From Phyllobacteriaceae bacterium (GTDB lineage Bacteria > Pseudomonadota > Alphaproteobacteria > Rhizobiales > Rhizobiaceae): DNA of 64,000 nucleotides. The stretch covers positions 62,001 through 126,000 of the forward strand of contig JANSXT010000014.1 of assembly GCA_024742765.1 (NCBI GenBank), given 5' to 3'. This document shows, piece after piece, positions 8,829-17,523 of this stretch. Numbering within the stretch: the stretch's first letter is position 1; every line of letters begins with the position of its first letter. The notes beneath the pieces are model-generated. The model had not been told where the DNA came from and ran no database searches. It saw only the letters and a list, made by a program, of their open reading frames with translations. The translations under genes were made by a program, and so were the position numbers.

Positions 8829-9773
8829 ATGAGCCTGCCGATCCTGCACAATCCTGCCTATGACGCGCTGTTCGACCCCGAGCATCGCTTTCCGATGGGC
8901 AAATATGCGCGGCTGGCCGAAGTGCTGATCGAGGACGGGCTGGCCGCGCCCGGCACATTCATCGTGCCCGGTCCCGCGCCGCGCGACTGGGTCAAGCTGG
9001 CCCATGACGGCACCTATGTGGATCAGGTCTATGCGTTCAACGTCCCCCGCGCGATCGAGCGCGAGATCGGCTTTGAGGTCACGGAGCGCACATCGCTGCG
9101 CGCGCAATGCGCAACCACCGGCACGGTGATGGCGGCGCGGCTGGCGCTCGAGCATGGCATTGCCTGCAACACAGCCGGCGGCAGTCATCACGCCCGCCAT
9201 GCGCAGGGTGCCGGTTTCTGCACGTTCAACGATGTCGCCGTCGCCGCTCGGCTTTTGCTCGCCGATGGCGAAATCTCCAACGCGCTGGTGCTCGATCTGG
9301 ACGTCCATCAGGGTGACGGCACGGCGGAGATCTTCGCCGCCGACACGCGCGTCTTCACCGCGTCCATCCATGCCGAAAAGAACTATCCGGTGCGCAAGAA
9401 GGCGTCCGACTTCGATCTCGGCCTGCCCGACGGCATCGACGACACGGCCTATCTGAAGACGCTGGCGCTGGCGCTCGAAGAACTGCGCACCCGCATGCCG
9501 GCGCCGGACATCGTCTTCTACAATGCCGGCGTCGATGTGCATGGCGAGGACCGGCTGGGCCGGCTGGCGCTGACCGATCGCGGCATCGAGCAGCGCGAGC
9601 GCATGGTGATCAGCCATTTCCGCGCGCGCGGCATTCCCGTCTGTGGGGTGATTGGCGGCGGCTATTCACGCGATGTCGACGCGCTGGCACGCCGCCATGC
9701 GCTGTTGCATCATGTCGCCGACGAGTTTTCGTTCAGCGCTCCGACCGGTAGCTCAAAAGCCGCGCAAGGATAA
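8829..9773 (+). CDS. Histone deacetylase family (HDAC/AcuC-like) deacetylase
   Basis: Protein of 314 residues with the arginase/deacetylase fold. Visible motifs are GGSHHARHAQGAGFC (117-131) with the paired active-site histidines at 120-121, the zinc ligands in DLDVHQGDGT (156-165), NAGVDVHGEDRLG (231-243) with the third metal Asp, and GGGYS (275-279) with the catalytic-site tyrosine. Bacterial members remove acyl groups from acetylpolyamines, acetoin-pathway proteins or small amides; the substrate here is not determined. Its 3' end overlaps the convergent DUF6460 gene by 41 bases. Confidence 0.9.
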   Translation: MSLPILHNPAYDALFDPEHRFPMGKYARLAEVLIEDGLAAPGTFIVPGPAPRDWVKLAHDGTYVDQVYAFNVPRAIEREIGFEVTERTSLRAQCATTGTVMAARLALEHGIACNTAGGSHHARHAQGAGFCTFNDVAVAARLLLADGEISNALVLDLDVHQGDGTAEIFAADTRVFTASIHAEKNYPVRKKASDFDLGLPDGIDDTAYLKTLALALEELRTRMPAPDIVFYNAGVDVHGEDRLGRLALTDRGIEQRERMVISHFRARGIPVCGVIGGGYSRDVDALARRHALLHHVADEFSFSAPTGSSKAAQG

Positions 9774-10014
9774 AGACCGGGATGACGATGCTGGCGCCGA
9801 GGATCAGCCAGTCGCCGAACCGGCCCAATGCCGCCCAGCCGCTCTGCCACAGGCTGACGGCGAAATCGCGCAGCCCCCACCAGATGTCCAGCGGCGCGAG
9901 GCCAAAGACGCTCATCACCGCGCCGACCAGAAGCGAAACCACGACAAGCTTGATGACCGTCCGTCCGACCGTGTCGCCCAATATCTGCCGTGTGCCCATG
10001 CGCCCGCGCTCCAT
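9733..10014 (-). CDS. DUF6460 small membrane protein
   Basis: Protein of 93 residues with two hydrophobic helices (IKLVVVSLLVGAVMSVFGL and WLILGASIVIPVFILARLL) joined by a Trp-rich loop (DIWWGLRDF). It matches my memory of the DUF6460 family, found in Rhizobiales and of unknown function. It probably sits in the inner membrane with a short basic tail. The last 41 bases overlap the 3' end of the deacetylase gene on the opposite strand. Confidence 0.8.
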   Translation of the reverse strand: MERGRMGTRQILGDTVGRTVIKLVVVSLLVGAVMSVFGLAPLDIWWGLRDFAVSLWQSGWAALGRFGDWLILGASIVIPVFILARLLSYRSER

Positions 10015-10060
10015 TGCCTGGGGCCGGACCTAGGCGGCAAATGCGGCAGGCGCAAGGTGC

Positions 10061-11116
10061 TCAGACGATCTCGCTGGCCTCTTCGATGGCGCGCTTGATC
10101 GGCCGGTAGTCGAACTCGGCGAGCACGATGCCATGGTCCGTCGTCACGTGCGCATTGCCATGATCGTCGAGATGATCGTTCCAGTAAAAGGCATCGCGGA
10201 ATGCCCATTGGCGCTTCAGCGAATGGTCATAGAACTGCTCGGATACCAGGATATGGTCGAGCACCTCGATGCGGTTCTTGAAGATGTGGGTGTAGTGGAT
10301 GTTGCGCAGGCTGCGATATTGCTTGAGCATCTGAACCGAGTAGAGGCCCAGATCGCCGCTCTTGCTTTCGCGGGCGCCGACACGGCTCGCCTCGAACAAT
10401 TTGTAGGATGGATCGCCGGTGACGATGGTGGTCGACACGCTGAGATAGTCGTCATTGAGATCGCCCAGCACGACGATCGGCTCGTCATTGCCCAGCATCC
10501 GGTCATTGAGGATCATCCGCAGCGCCGCCGCCTCCGCCGAACGGCGAACCGTCGACAGCGCCGAACCGATGGCCTGCTCATCCTCAAAGGGCAGTTTGCG
10601 TTTTTCCGGAGCGTCGAGTTCGATCGGACGTTTGGATTTCAGATGCGCGTTGAAAAAGGTGACTTCCGCCGCGCCACGCCGCTTGGGCTTGACCCTGAGT
10701 TCGAGCAGGGGACGCGAGAAATTGTCGATATGCACATCCATATGGTAGGTTGAGTGGTCCGTCCGCCGCTTGAGAAACCGGGCATCTTCGGGAAATTTCT
10801 GGTGCCAGACGGCTTCGCTGCGTCCGGTGCCCTTGCGCACGGCGGTGGCCACCTGCACGGCGAAACGGTCAGGCGCGTCGCGTCCATAAATGTCATATTC
10901 GTCCTCAAGGCCGACCTCGCGAAGACAGTCGTGCAGGGCCTCGACGCGCCAGACCTCCTGAAAGCCGATGACGTCGGCGTTCATTTCGATCAGGCGTTGG
11001 CCGATCCACCAGGTCTTCTCGGCATATTCGGCTTCGGTATAGACCGGGTTCTTGCCGAAATATATCTTTTCTCCGGGCGTGATCAGGTTTCTGACGTTGA
11101 ATGTTGCAATACGCAT
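10061..11116 (-). CDS. Endonuclease/exonuclease/phosphatase (EEP) family protein
   Basis: Protein of 351 residues with the EEP (DNase I-like) catalytic set: ATFNVRN at 4-10, GFQEVW (51-56) with the metal-binding Glu, FNAHLKSK (155-162), VVLGDLND (215-222), and TTDHG near 325-329 with the terminal Asp-His pair. Members cleave phosphodiesters in DNA, lipids or sugar phosphates. The substrate is unknown, and there is no signal peptide, so it is probably cytoplasmic. The ATG at 11116 places the first motif at the normal position; codons before it are not conserved in style. Confidence 0.85.
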   Translation of the reverse strand: MRIATFNVRNLITPGEKIYFGKNPVYTEAEYAEKTWWIGQRLIEMNADVIGFQEVWRVEALHDCLREVGLEDEYDIYGRDAPDRFAVQVATAVRKGTGRSEAVWHQKFPEDARFLKRRTDHSTYHMDVHIDNFSRPLLELRVKPKRRGAAEVTFFNAHLKSKRPIELDAPEKRKLPFEDEQAIGSALSTVRRSAEAAALRMILNDRMLGNDEPIVVLGDLNDDYLSVSTTIVTGDPSYKLFEASRVGARESKSGDLGLYSVQMLKQYRSLRNIHYTHIFKNRIEVLDHILVSEQFYDHSLKRQWAFRDAFYWNDHLDDHGNAHVTTDHGIVLAEFDYRPIKRAIEEASEIV

Positions 11117-11185
11117 GAATAGCCCCAATCGATTTTCATGAAATTATTAAACATAAATCTCAGATATGTGACAGATTTGTTTGGA

Positions 11186-12895
11186 CTATTGGGCTAACAA
11201 TGCTTCGAGCGATTCCAGACGATCGGCCTCATGCGGCGGCTTGTCCCATCTGAGCCGTGAGATGCGCGGAAAGCGCATGGCGACGCCCGATTTGTGCCGC
11301 GTCGACCGGTTCAGCCCCTCGAACGCCACTTCCAGCACCAGCCCGTGATCGGGCTCGGCGCGCACCGAGCGCACCGGGCCGAACCGTTCGATCGTGTTGT
11401 CGCGGACGAACTTGTCGAGCTGCTTCAGCTCCTCGTCGGTGAAGCCGAAATAGGCCTTGCCGACCGGCACCAACGCCGGATCGTCCACTTCGCCTGTCCA
11501 GACGCCGAACGTATAGTCGGAATAATAGCTCGACCGCTTGCCGTGACCGCGCTGGGCATACATCAGCACCGCATCGATCAGGAACGGATCGCGCTTGAAC
11601 TTGAACCACGGCCCCTTGGGCCGTCCTGGCACATAGGCCGAGTCGCGGCGCTTGAGCATCAGCCCCTCGATGATCGGGTCGGGCGGCGCGTTTCGCTTCG
11701 CCGCAACCTCTTCCCAAGTCTTGAACGGGACCAGCGGTGACAGGTCGAATCGGTCGGGCGGCAGCGTCGCAACGAACGCTTCCAGCCTCGCGCGGCGGGT
11801 CTCGAACGGTTCGGCGCGCAGATCATCGCCGCCCTCCTGCAAAAGATCATAGGCACGCACGAAAGCGGGGAATTTTGCCTGCTGTTTCGCCGAGACGGTC
11901 TTGCGGTTGAGGCGTTGCTGGAGATCGCCGAACGTGCCGGGGCGGATCACGCCATCCTCGAAATGTCCGACCAGCAATTCGCCGTCGATCGACCCTTCGA
12001 AATCCATCGCCGCGAGGAGATCAGGGAAGGAGCGGGAAATGTCGTCGCCGGTGCGCGAATAAATGCGCGCGACGCCGCGTTCGGCGGTCACTTGCACGCG
12101 GATGCCGTCCCATTTCCACTCGGCGAGATAATCCGCCGGATCGTAGCGGGTCAGCTCTTCGGCGGTCGCGGGGTTGGCCAGCATCACCGGCCGGAAGGGG
12201 GCGGCGGCGGCGCTTTCGGGCTTGGGTCCGGTGCCATCCAGCCAGGCGAACAGGTCGGTATAGGGGATTTCGAGACCGTGCCAGAGTTCCTCGATCTCGG
12301 TGACGTCCTTTTGGCCGAAATCGGCCAGCGCCTGCTTGACCAGACGCGATGAGACGCCGACACGCATGCCGCCGGTGATCAGCTTCAAAAGCGCATAGCG
12401 GCCGGGCGGATCGAGCGCATCAAGCCAGCGCTCGACGAGTTTCGGACCATCCGAGCGCGAGGAGCGCTGCAGCGTTTCGACGATGGCGGCGAGGGAGAGA
12501 TCACCCCCCTCTGTCGGCCCCGCCGACATCTCCCCCACAAGGGGGGAGAGCGGGCGCGTGTCATCAATCTTGGCTCCTACTCTCCCCCCTTGGGGGGGAG
12601 ATGTCCCGTCAGGGACAGAGGGGGGTGCGGGCCAGATCAAACTCACCGTCTCCGCGAGATCGCCGACGAAATCGTAGGAATAGCCGAACAGGACCGGATC
12701 GACGCGTTCCTCGACCAGTGCACGGATCATCGCCGGCTTGACCGAGGGAATGTCGAGATCGCGGGTGATGGCGGCGATCGCATAGCCCCGGTCGGGGTCG
12801 GGGGTCGCGGCGACATAGTCGACGATCAGCCGGAGTTTCGCATTGCGCGACGGGGTGAGGACAAGGGCGTCAAGGAGGGCGGCGAAGGGTTTCAT
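11186..12895 (-). CDS. ATP-dependent DNA ligase, cisplatin-damage-response type
   Basis: Protein of 569 residues. An N-terminal alpha-helical DNA-binding domain precedes the adenylation domain with motif I EWKWDGIR (catalytic Lys at about 261), then IDGELL, EGLMLKR (motif IV) and WFKFKRD (motif V), and a C-terminal OB fold. It matches the LigC-like ligase that travels with an MBL-fold exonuclease, a DEXH helicase and PdeM in a DNA-damage-response locus; all are present here. Residues about 91-131 come from a palindromic repeat inserted in frame (12503-12626) into the N-terminal domain, between SLIWPA and DLSLAAIVETL. The start overlaps the stop of the upstream small membrane gene by one base. 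Confidence 0.93.
   Translation of the reverse strand: MKPFAALLDALVLTPSRNAKLRLIVDYVAATPDPDRGYAIAAITRDLDIPSVKPAMIRALVEERVDPVLFGYSYDFVGDLAETVSLIWPAPPSVPDGTSPPQGGRVGAKIDDTRPLSPLVGEMSAGPTEGGDLSLAAIVETLQRSSRSDGPKLVERWLDALDPPGRYALLKLITGGMRVGVSSRLVKQALADFGQKDVTEIEELWHGLEIPYTDLFAWLDGTGPKPESAAAAPFRPVMLANPATAEELTRYDPADYLAEWKWDGIRVQVTAERGVARIYSRTGDDISRSFPDLLAAMDFEGSIDGELLVGHFEDGVIRPGTFGDLQQRLNRKTVSAKQQAKFPAFVRAYDLLQEGGDDLRAEPFETRRARLEAFVATLPPDRFDLSPLVPFKTWEEVAAKRNAPPDPIIEGLMLKRRDSAYVPGRPKGPWFKFKRDPFLIDAVLMYAQRGHGKRSSYYSDYTFGVWTGEVDDPALVPVGKAYFGFTDEELKQLDKFVRDNTIERFGPVRSVRAEPDHGLVLEVAFEGLNRSTRHKSGVAMRFPRISRLRWDKPPHEADRLESLEALLAQ
12503..12626. repeat. Palindromic repeat element inside the ligase gene
   Basis: About 124 bases bounded by perfect 13-base inverted ends (ACCCCCCTCTGTC at 12503-12515 and its complement at 12614-12626). 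Inner arms ACATCTCCCCC (12526-12536) and GGGGGAGATGT pair next, and two smaller C-tract/G-tract hairpins lie inside (around 12529-12550 and 12581-12602). This sequence style is a familiar dispersed repeat in Rhizobiales genomes, usually between genes. Here it carries an open frame of 41 codons and leaves the ligase frame intact. Confidence 0.85.
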
Positions 12896-13161
12896 CAGAC
12901 CGAGATTTGCCCGGCAGCCAGGCTGATTGCCGTCGATGCCGCGCCTATAGCGGCAAATGAAGCCGCCGCCGCGTTCCATCGTCCCTGAGCCCTGATGGTG
13001 AGAAATACCTCCATGTCCTTCGAACCGAAGGAAGCCGGAGTCCAGCCGCTATCATCCGGCGTGGTCCGCGGTGGCACCTTGACGGTCGCAGCCCTCAGCC
13101 AACAAACCGCCGCAATGAGTGCTGCAACTGCGGCAATCCAAGCAAATGTCTGTTCCACCAT
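12895..13161 (-). CDS. Small membrane protein in ligase operon
   Basis: Protein of 88 residues with two hydrophobic helices (about 5-25 and 65-85) around a soluble middle containing FLTIRAQGRWNAAAA. It resembles short inner-membrane proteins seen widely in proteobacteria; no function is known. The ATG at 13161 overlaps the stop of the exonuclease gene by one base, and its TGA overlaps the ligase ATG by one base. The three genes are therefore translationally coupled. A GTG one codon earlier is an alternative start. Confidence 0.7.
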   Translation of the reverse strand: MVEQTFAWIAAVAALIAAVCWLRAATVKVPPRTTPDDSGWTPASFGSKDMEVFLTIRAQGRWNAAAASFAAIGAASTAISLAAGQISV

Positions 13162-14171
13162 CACTCCGCCTCATCCTCATAACCCACCAGATTGAGCGGT
13201 TTGGCCCTGATCTGCGAAAGTTCGCACCAGCGCACCAGCGCCTCCTCGCGGCCATGGGTGACCCAGACCTCCGACGCGCCGGTGTCGCGGATGGTCTGGG
13301 TCAGTTCGGTCCAGTCGGAATGGTCCGACAGGATCAGCGGCAGTTCGACGCCGCGCTGCTTCGCCCGCTGGCGCACGCGCATCCAGCCCGAGGCGAAACA
13401 GGCGACTGGGTCGGGGAAGCGCCGCGCCCATTTGTCGGCAAAGGCCGAGGGCGGACCGACAATGATCTTGCCGGCAAACTGGTCCTTGGCGCCCCTGTCG
13501 ATGGTCGCCGGCGCAAGCGGACCGAGATTGATGCCCTGGCCCTGATAGTAGGTGCAGAGCTTTTCCATCGCGCCGTGAATGAAGATGGTCTCCGCATATC
13601 CGGCCTGGCGGATCAGCGCGATGACGCGCTGCGCCTTGCCCAGCGCATAGGCGCCGACCAGATGGGCGCGTTCGGGAAACCGCGCGACACTGTCGAGGAG
13701 ACGCGCGATCTCGTCGCCATCGTCGGGGTGGACGAAGACCGGCAGGCCAAACGTCGCCTCGGTGATGAAGACATCGCATGGCACCACTTCGAAGCCCGCG
13801 CAGGTGGGGTCGGCGCGGCGCTTGTAATCGCCCGAGGCGACAATGCGTGTGCCGCTCGCTTCAACGGCGATTTGTGCCGAGCCGAGCACATGGCCGGCCG
13901 GGTGGAACGAGACGGTGACGCCGTTGAGCGTCACGGTCTCGCCGAGCGTCGCATCCTGCGTGGCGCCGGCGAAATTCTCGCCATAGCGGATGGCCATGAT
14001 GTCAAGTGTTTCACGCGAGGCCATCACATGGGCGTGGCCGGCGCGGGCATGGTCGGCATGGCCATGGGTGATCAGCGCGCGGTCGACCGGCTTGACGGGG
14101 TCGATATAGAAATCGCCCGGCGGGCAATAGAGCCCCTTGTCGGTCGGGTGCAGCAGCGCTTCGGGTTTCAT
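13161..14171 (-). CDS. Ligase-associated DNA damage response exonuclease (MBL fold)
   Basis: Protein of 336 residues of the metallo-beta-lactamase/beta-CASP type. The metal-binding motif HGHADHARAGH is at 36-46, PAGHVLGSAQ at 91-100 and SGDYKRR at 113-119. The C-terminal beta-CASP part contains FASGWMRVRQRA and ILSDHSDW. Such nucleases process DNA ends before sealing by the partner ligase. The ATG at 14171 is chosen because the residues upstream form an Arg-rich non-family leader that would overlap the divergent helicase promoter. First gene of the minus-strand operon exonuclease, membrane protein, ligase. Confidence 0.92.
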   Translation of the reverse strand: MKPEALLHPTDKGLYCPPGDFYIDPVKPVDRALITHGHADHARAGHAHVMASRETLDIMAIRYGENFAGATQDATLGETVTLNGVTVSFHPAGHVLGSAQIAVEASGTRIVASGDYKRRADPTCAGFEVVPCDVFITEATFGLPVFVHPDDGDEIARLLDSVARFPERAHLVGAYALGKAQRVIALIRQAGYAETIFIHGAMEKLCTYYQGQGINLGPLAPATIDRGAKDQFAGKIIVGPPSAFADKWARRFPDPVACFASGWMRVRQRAKQRGVELPLILSDHSDWTELTQTIRDTGASEVWVTHGREEALVRWCELSQIRAKPLNLVGYEDEAE

Positions 14172-14248
14172 GACCCGCAAGATAGATGCGGACCTTTTTC
14201 GCGCAAGGCGCATTGCAGAACTTTTCGGGAACGCTAATCTCCCCGCCA

Positions 14249-16801
14249 ATGAGCGTCATCGACACATCGCGGCCGGCGCAGGCCGACATGTTTGCCCTGC
14301 CCGGCCCGTTCGTCGACTGGTTCGCGACCAAGGGCTGGCAGCCACGCGCGCATCAACTCGAATTGCTCGCCAAGGCCGAGGCGGGGCTGTCGACGCTTCT
14401 GATCGCGCCGACGGGCGCCGGCAAGACACTGGCCGGGTTCCTGCCGGCGCTCACCGATCTGGCGCGGCGCGGCAAGCCGAAACCGAACACGATCAGGCCG
14501 GGTGTGCACACGCTCTATATCTCGCCGCTGAAGGCGCTGGCCGTCGATATCGAGCGCAATCTGGGTGTGCCGGTGGGCGAAATGGGTCTGCCGGTGACCA
14601 TCGAGACCCGCACGGGCGACACGCCCGCCTCCAAGCGCCAGCGCCAGAAGCTGGCGCCGCCCGACATTTTGCTGACGACGCCCGAGCAGGTGGCGCTTTT
14701 GCTGTCGCACAAGGATGCCGACCGCTTCTTTGCCGATCTGCGCTATGTGATCTTTGACGAACTCCATTCGCTGGTCACCTCCAAGCGCGGGCAGTTGCTG
14801 TCGCTCGGTCTCGCCCGGCTGCGGATGCTCCAGCCAAAAGTCCAGACGATCGGCCTGTCGGCGACGGTGGCCGAACCCGACGAGTTGCGGCGCTGGCTGG
14901 TGCCGCAGGTTGCCGATCAGGACCGTCTGTCCGAACTGATCACCGTTGATGGCGGCGCGACGCCCGAGATCACGATCCTCAAATCCGACGATCGCATTCC
15001 CTGGTCCGGCCATTCGGCGCGCTACGCGCTGGCGGACGTCTATGAGGCGATCAAGGCGCACGGCACGACGCTGATCTTCGTCAACACGCGGTCCCAGGCC
15101 GAACTGATCTTCCAGGCGCTGTGGACGCTGAACGAGGACAGCCTGCCGATCGCGCTGCATCACGGCTCGCTCGATGTCGGCCAGCGCCGCCGGGTGGAAG
15201 CGGCGATGGGCGAAAACGCGCTGCGCGCGGTGGTCGCCACCTCGACGCTCGATCTGGGCATCGACTGGGGCGATGTCGATCTGGTCGTTCATGTCGGTTC
15301 GCCCAAGGGCGCCAGCCGGCTTGCCCAGCGGATCGGCCGCGCCAATCACCGGATGGACGAACCGTCAAAGGCGATCCTGGTGCCGGCCAACCGTTTCGAG
15401 GTGATGGAATGCCAGGCGGCGCTCGATGCCAACTATCTGGGCGCGCAGGACACGCCGCCGATCGAGCCGGGGGCGCTCGACGTTCTGTGCCAGCACATTC
15501 TGGGCATGGCCTGTTCGGCGCCGTTTCACGCCGACAGCCTTTTTTCGGAGGTGACAGGCGCTGCGCCCTATGCCGATCTCGACCGTCAGACGTTCGACCG
15601 CTGCGTCCATTTCGTCGCCCATGGCGGCTATGCGCTGCAATCCTATGAGCGCTACGCCAAGATCAAGCAGACCAAGGACGGCACATGGCGCATTGCCCAT
15701 CCCGCCGTCGCCCAGCAATACAGGCTGAACGCCGGCACGATCGTTGCGGCCCCGGAACTGACCGTGCGGCTGGTCAGGCCCGGCGCCGGCGGCAAGGGGC
15801 GCGGCGGGCGCGTGCTCGGCAAGATCGAGGAGATCTTCCTCGAACAGCTCGTCTATGGCGACACGTTCCTTTTTGCCGGCAAAGTGTTGCGGTTCGAAGG
15901 CATCCGGGAGAGCGAGGCCTTTGCCTCCAACGCGCCGGATCGCGACGCCAAGGTGCCGGCCTATATGGGCGGCAAGTTTCCGACCACGACCTATCTGTCG
16001 GCCCAGGTGCGCAAGATGCTGGCCGATCCCGGCCAATGGCACCGTTTGCCGGCTCAGGTTTCCGAATGGCTGGGGTATCAGAAGCAGAATTCCGTGGTGC
16101 CCGGCGCCGACGACATGCTGGTCGAGACCTTTCCGCGCGGCGAGCGCTTCTACATGGTCGCCTATCCGTTCGAAGGCCGGCTCGCGCACCAGACGCTGTG
16201 CATGCTGCTGACACGGCGGCTCGAACGCGCCAAGGCGCGGCCGATCGGCTTCGTCGCCTCGGACTATGCCGTGGCGATCTGGGGCCTGAAAGACATGGGC
16301 GCGATGATCGGCCGGGGCGATCTGTCGCTGACGGACCTGTTCGCACAGGACATGCTCGGCGACGATCTGGAAGCCTGGCTCGACGAGAGCTTCGTCTTCA
16401 AGCGTTCGTTCCGCTATTGCGCGCTGATCGCCGGTCTGATCGACAAGCGCCATCCGGGCAAGGAGAAGACCGGGCGGCAGGTCACCGTCTCGACCGACCT
16501 GATCTATGACGTCCTGCGCACGCACGAGCCGGACCATATTCTCTTGCAGGCGACGCGCAACGATGCGCGGGCCGGCTATCTCGATGTCGGCCGGGTGAAC
16601 GCGCTGCTGGCTCGCATCAAGGGGCGAATCGTGCATAAGAGGCTGGACCGGATTTCGCCGCTGGCGGTGCCGGTGATGCTGGAGATCGGCAAGGAGCCGG
16701 TGATCAGTTCGGAAACGGGCGACGCGCTGATGGCCGAAAAGGCTTTGGCGACCGAAGCGCTGGTGCGCGAAGCGATGGGCGAGGACATGGTGGGCGGATG
16801 A
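14249..16801 (+). CDS. Ligase-associated DEXH box helicase (Lhr-like)
   Basis: Protein of 850 residues, superfamily 2. Walker A is APTGAGKT (53-60), motif II DELH (170-173), motif III SAT (204-206), and motif VI QRIGRANHR near 375-383. A long C-terminal Lhr-type region follows. This helicase is the standard partner of the cisplatin-response ligase and MBL exonuclease, probably acting as a 3'-5' translocase that opens damaged DNA. It is transcribed away from those genes across a 77-base shared promoter region and overlaps pdeM by four bases (ATGA). Confidence 0.94.
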   Translation: MSVIDTSRPAQADMFALPGPFVDWFATKGWQPRAHQLELLAKAEAGLSTLLIAPTGAGKTLAGFLPALTDLARRGKPKPNTIRPGVHTLYISPLKALAVDIERNLGVPVGEMGLPVTIETRTGDTPASKRQRQKLAPPDILLTTPEQVALLLSHKDADRFFADLRYVIFDELHSLVTSKRGQLLSLGLARLRMLQPKVQTIGLSATVAEPDELRRWLVPQVADQDRLSELITVDGGATPEITILKSDDRIPWSGHSARYALADVYEAIKAHGTTLIFVNTRSQAELIFQALWTLNEDSLPIALHHGSLDVGQRRRVEAAMGENALRAVVATSTLDLGIDWGDVDLVVHVGSPKGASRLAQRIGRANHRMDEPSKAILVPANRFEVMECQAALDANYLGAQDTPPIEPGALDVLCQHILGMACSAPFHADSLFSEVTGAAPYADLDRQTFDRCVHFVAHGGYALQSYERYAKIKQTKDGTWRIAHPAVAQQYRLNAGTIVAAPELTVRLVRPGAGGKGRGGRVLGKIEEIFLEQLVYGDTFLFAGKVLRFEGIRESEAFASNAPDRDAKVPAYMGGKFPTTTYLSAQVRKMLADPGQWHRLPAQVSEWLGYQKQNSVVPGADDMLVETFPRGERFYMVAYPFEGRLAHQTLCMLLTRRLERAKARPIGFVASDYAVAIWGLKDMGAMIGRGDLSLTDLFAQDMLGDDLEAWLDESFVFKRSFRYCALIAGLIDKRHPGKEKTGRQVTVSTDLIYDVLRTHEPDHILLQATRNDARAGYLDVGRVNALLARIKGRIVHKRLDRISPLAVPVMLEIGKEPVISSETGDALMAEKALATEALVREAMGEDMVGG

Positions 16802-17517
16802 GACCGGCGCTGAAGACACCGCAGATGATGCAGGCCGGTGAGGCGCTGACGGTCGACTATGGCGGCGAGCGCGTTTTGCTCGATCCGGCCGGCATCGCCT
16901 TTTTCGCCGATGCGCGGATGCTGGTCGTCTCCGACCTGCACCTGGAAAAGGGATCGTCGTTTGCCCGGCGGCGTATCTTCCTGCCGCCCTATGACACGCC
17001 GGCGACGCTGGCCCGGCTTGCGGCGCTGGTCGCCAAATACGAGCCGGCGGTGATCGTTTCGCTCGGCGACAGTTTTCACGATGACGAGGCGAGCGCCCGC
17101 ATCTCGGTGGATACCGCCCGCGGCATCGAGGCGCTTTGCGCGGGCCGCACGATGATCTGGGTGACCGGCAATCACGATCCCTCGCCGCCCGCGGACATGC
17201 CGGGCGACAGCGTCGACAGCTTCGCCGTCGGCGCGATCACCTTCCGCCATATCGCCGAAAAAGACCATGCGGGTTGCGAGGTGTCCGGCCATTACCATCC
17301 TGCGGCGATCCTGCGCGGGCGCGGCAAGGCGGTGCGCCGGTCCTGTTTCGCGTCGGACAATGCGCGGCTGATCATGCCGGCCTTCGGCGTCTATACGGGC
17401 GGCCTGAACGTGCGCGACCGGGCACTGAGTGGGCTGTTCGATCTGGGCGCCTTCCGCGCCTATATGCAGGGCACCGACCGCATCTATCCGATCGGCTGGC
17501 GCGACCTGATCGGCTGA
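16798..17517 (+). CDS. pdeM: Ligase-associated DNA damage response endonuclease PdeM
   Basis: Protein of 239 residues with the calcineurin-type phosphoesterase metal motifs: DLHLEKG (46-52), GDSFHD (90-95), GNHDP (124-128) and GHYHP (164-168). The PdeM family is the fourth member of the ligase-associated repair set. Its first four bases overlap the helicase stop, so the two are co-expressed. Two-metal-dependent endonuclease or phosphodiesterase activity is expected from the family. Confidence 0.92.
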   Translation: MRPALKTPQMMQAGEALTVDYGGERVLLDPAGIAFFADARMLVVSDLHLEKGSSFARRRIFLPPYDTPATLARLAALVAKYEPAVIVSLGDSFHDDEASARISVDTARGIEALCAGRTMIWVTGNHDPSPPADMPGDSVDSFAVGAITFRHIAEKDHAGCEVSGHYHPAAILRGRGKAVRRSCFASDNARLIMPAFGVYTGGLNVRDRALSGLFDLGAFRAYMQGTDRIYPIGWRDLIG

Positions 17518-17523
17518 CCGGTT

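Noticed and set aside
12503-12626. CRISPR-like or tandem array reading of the C-tract/G-tract hairpins
   Set aside because: The repeats are inverted, not direct, with no regular spacers.
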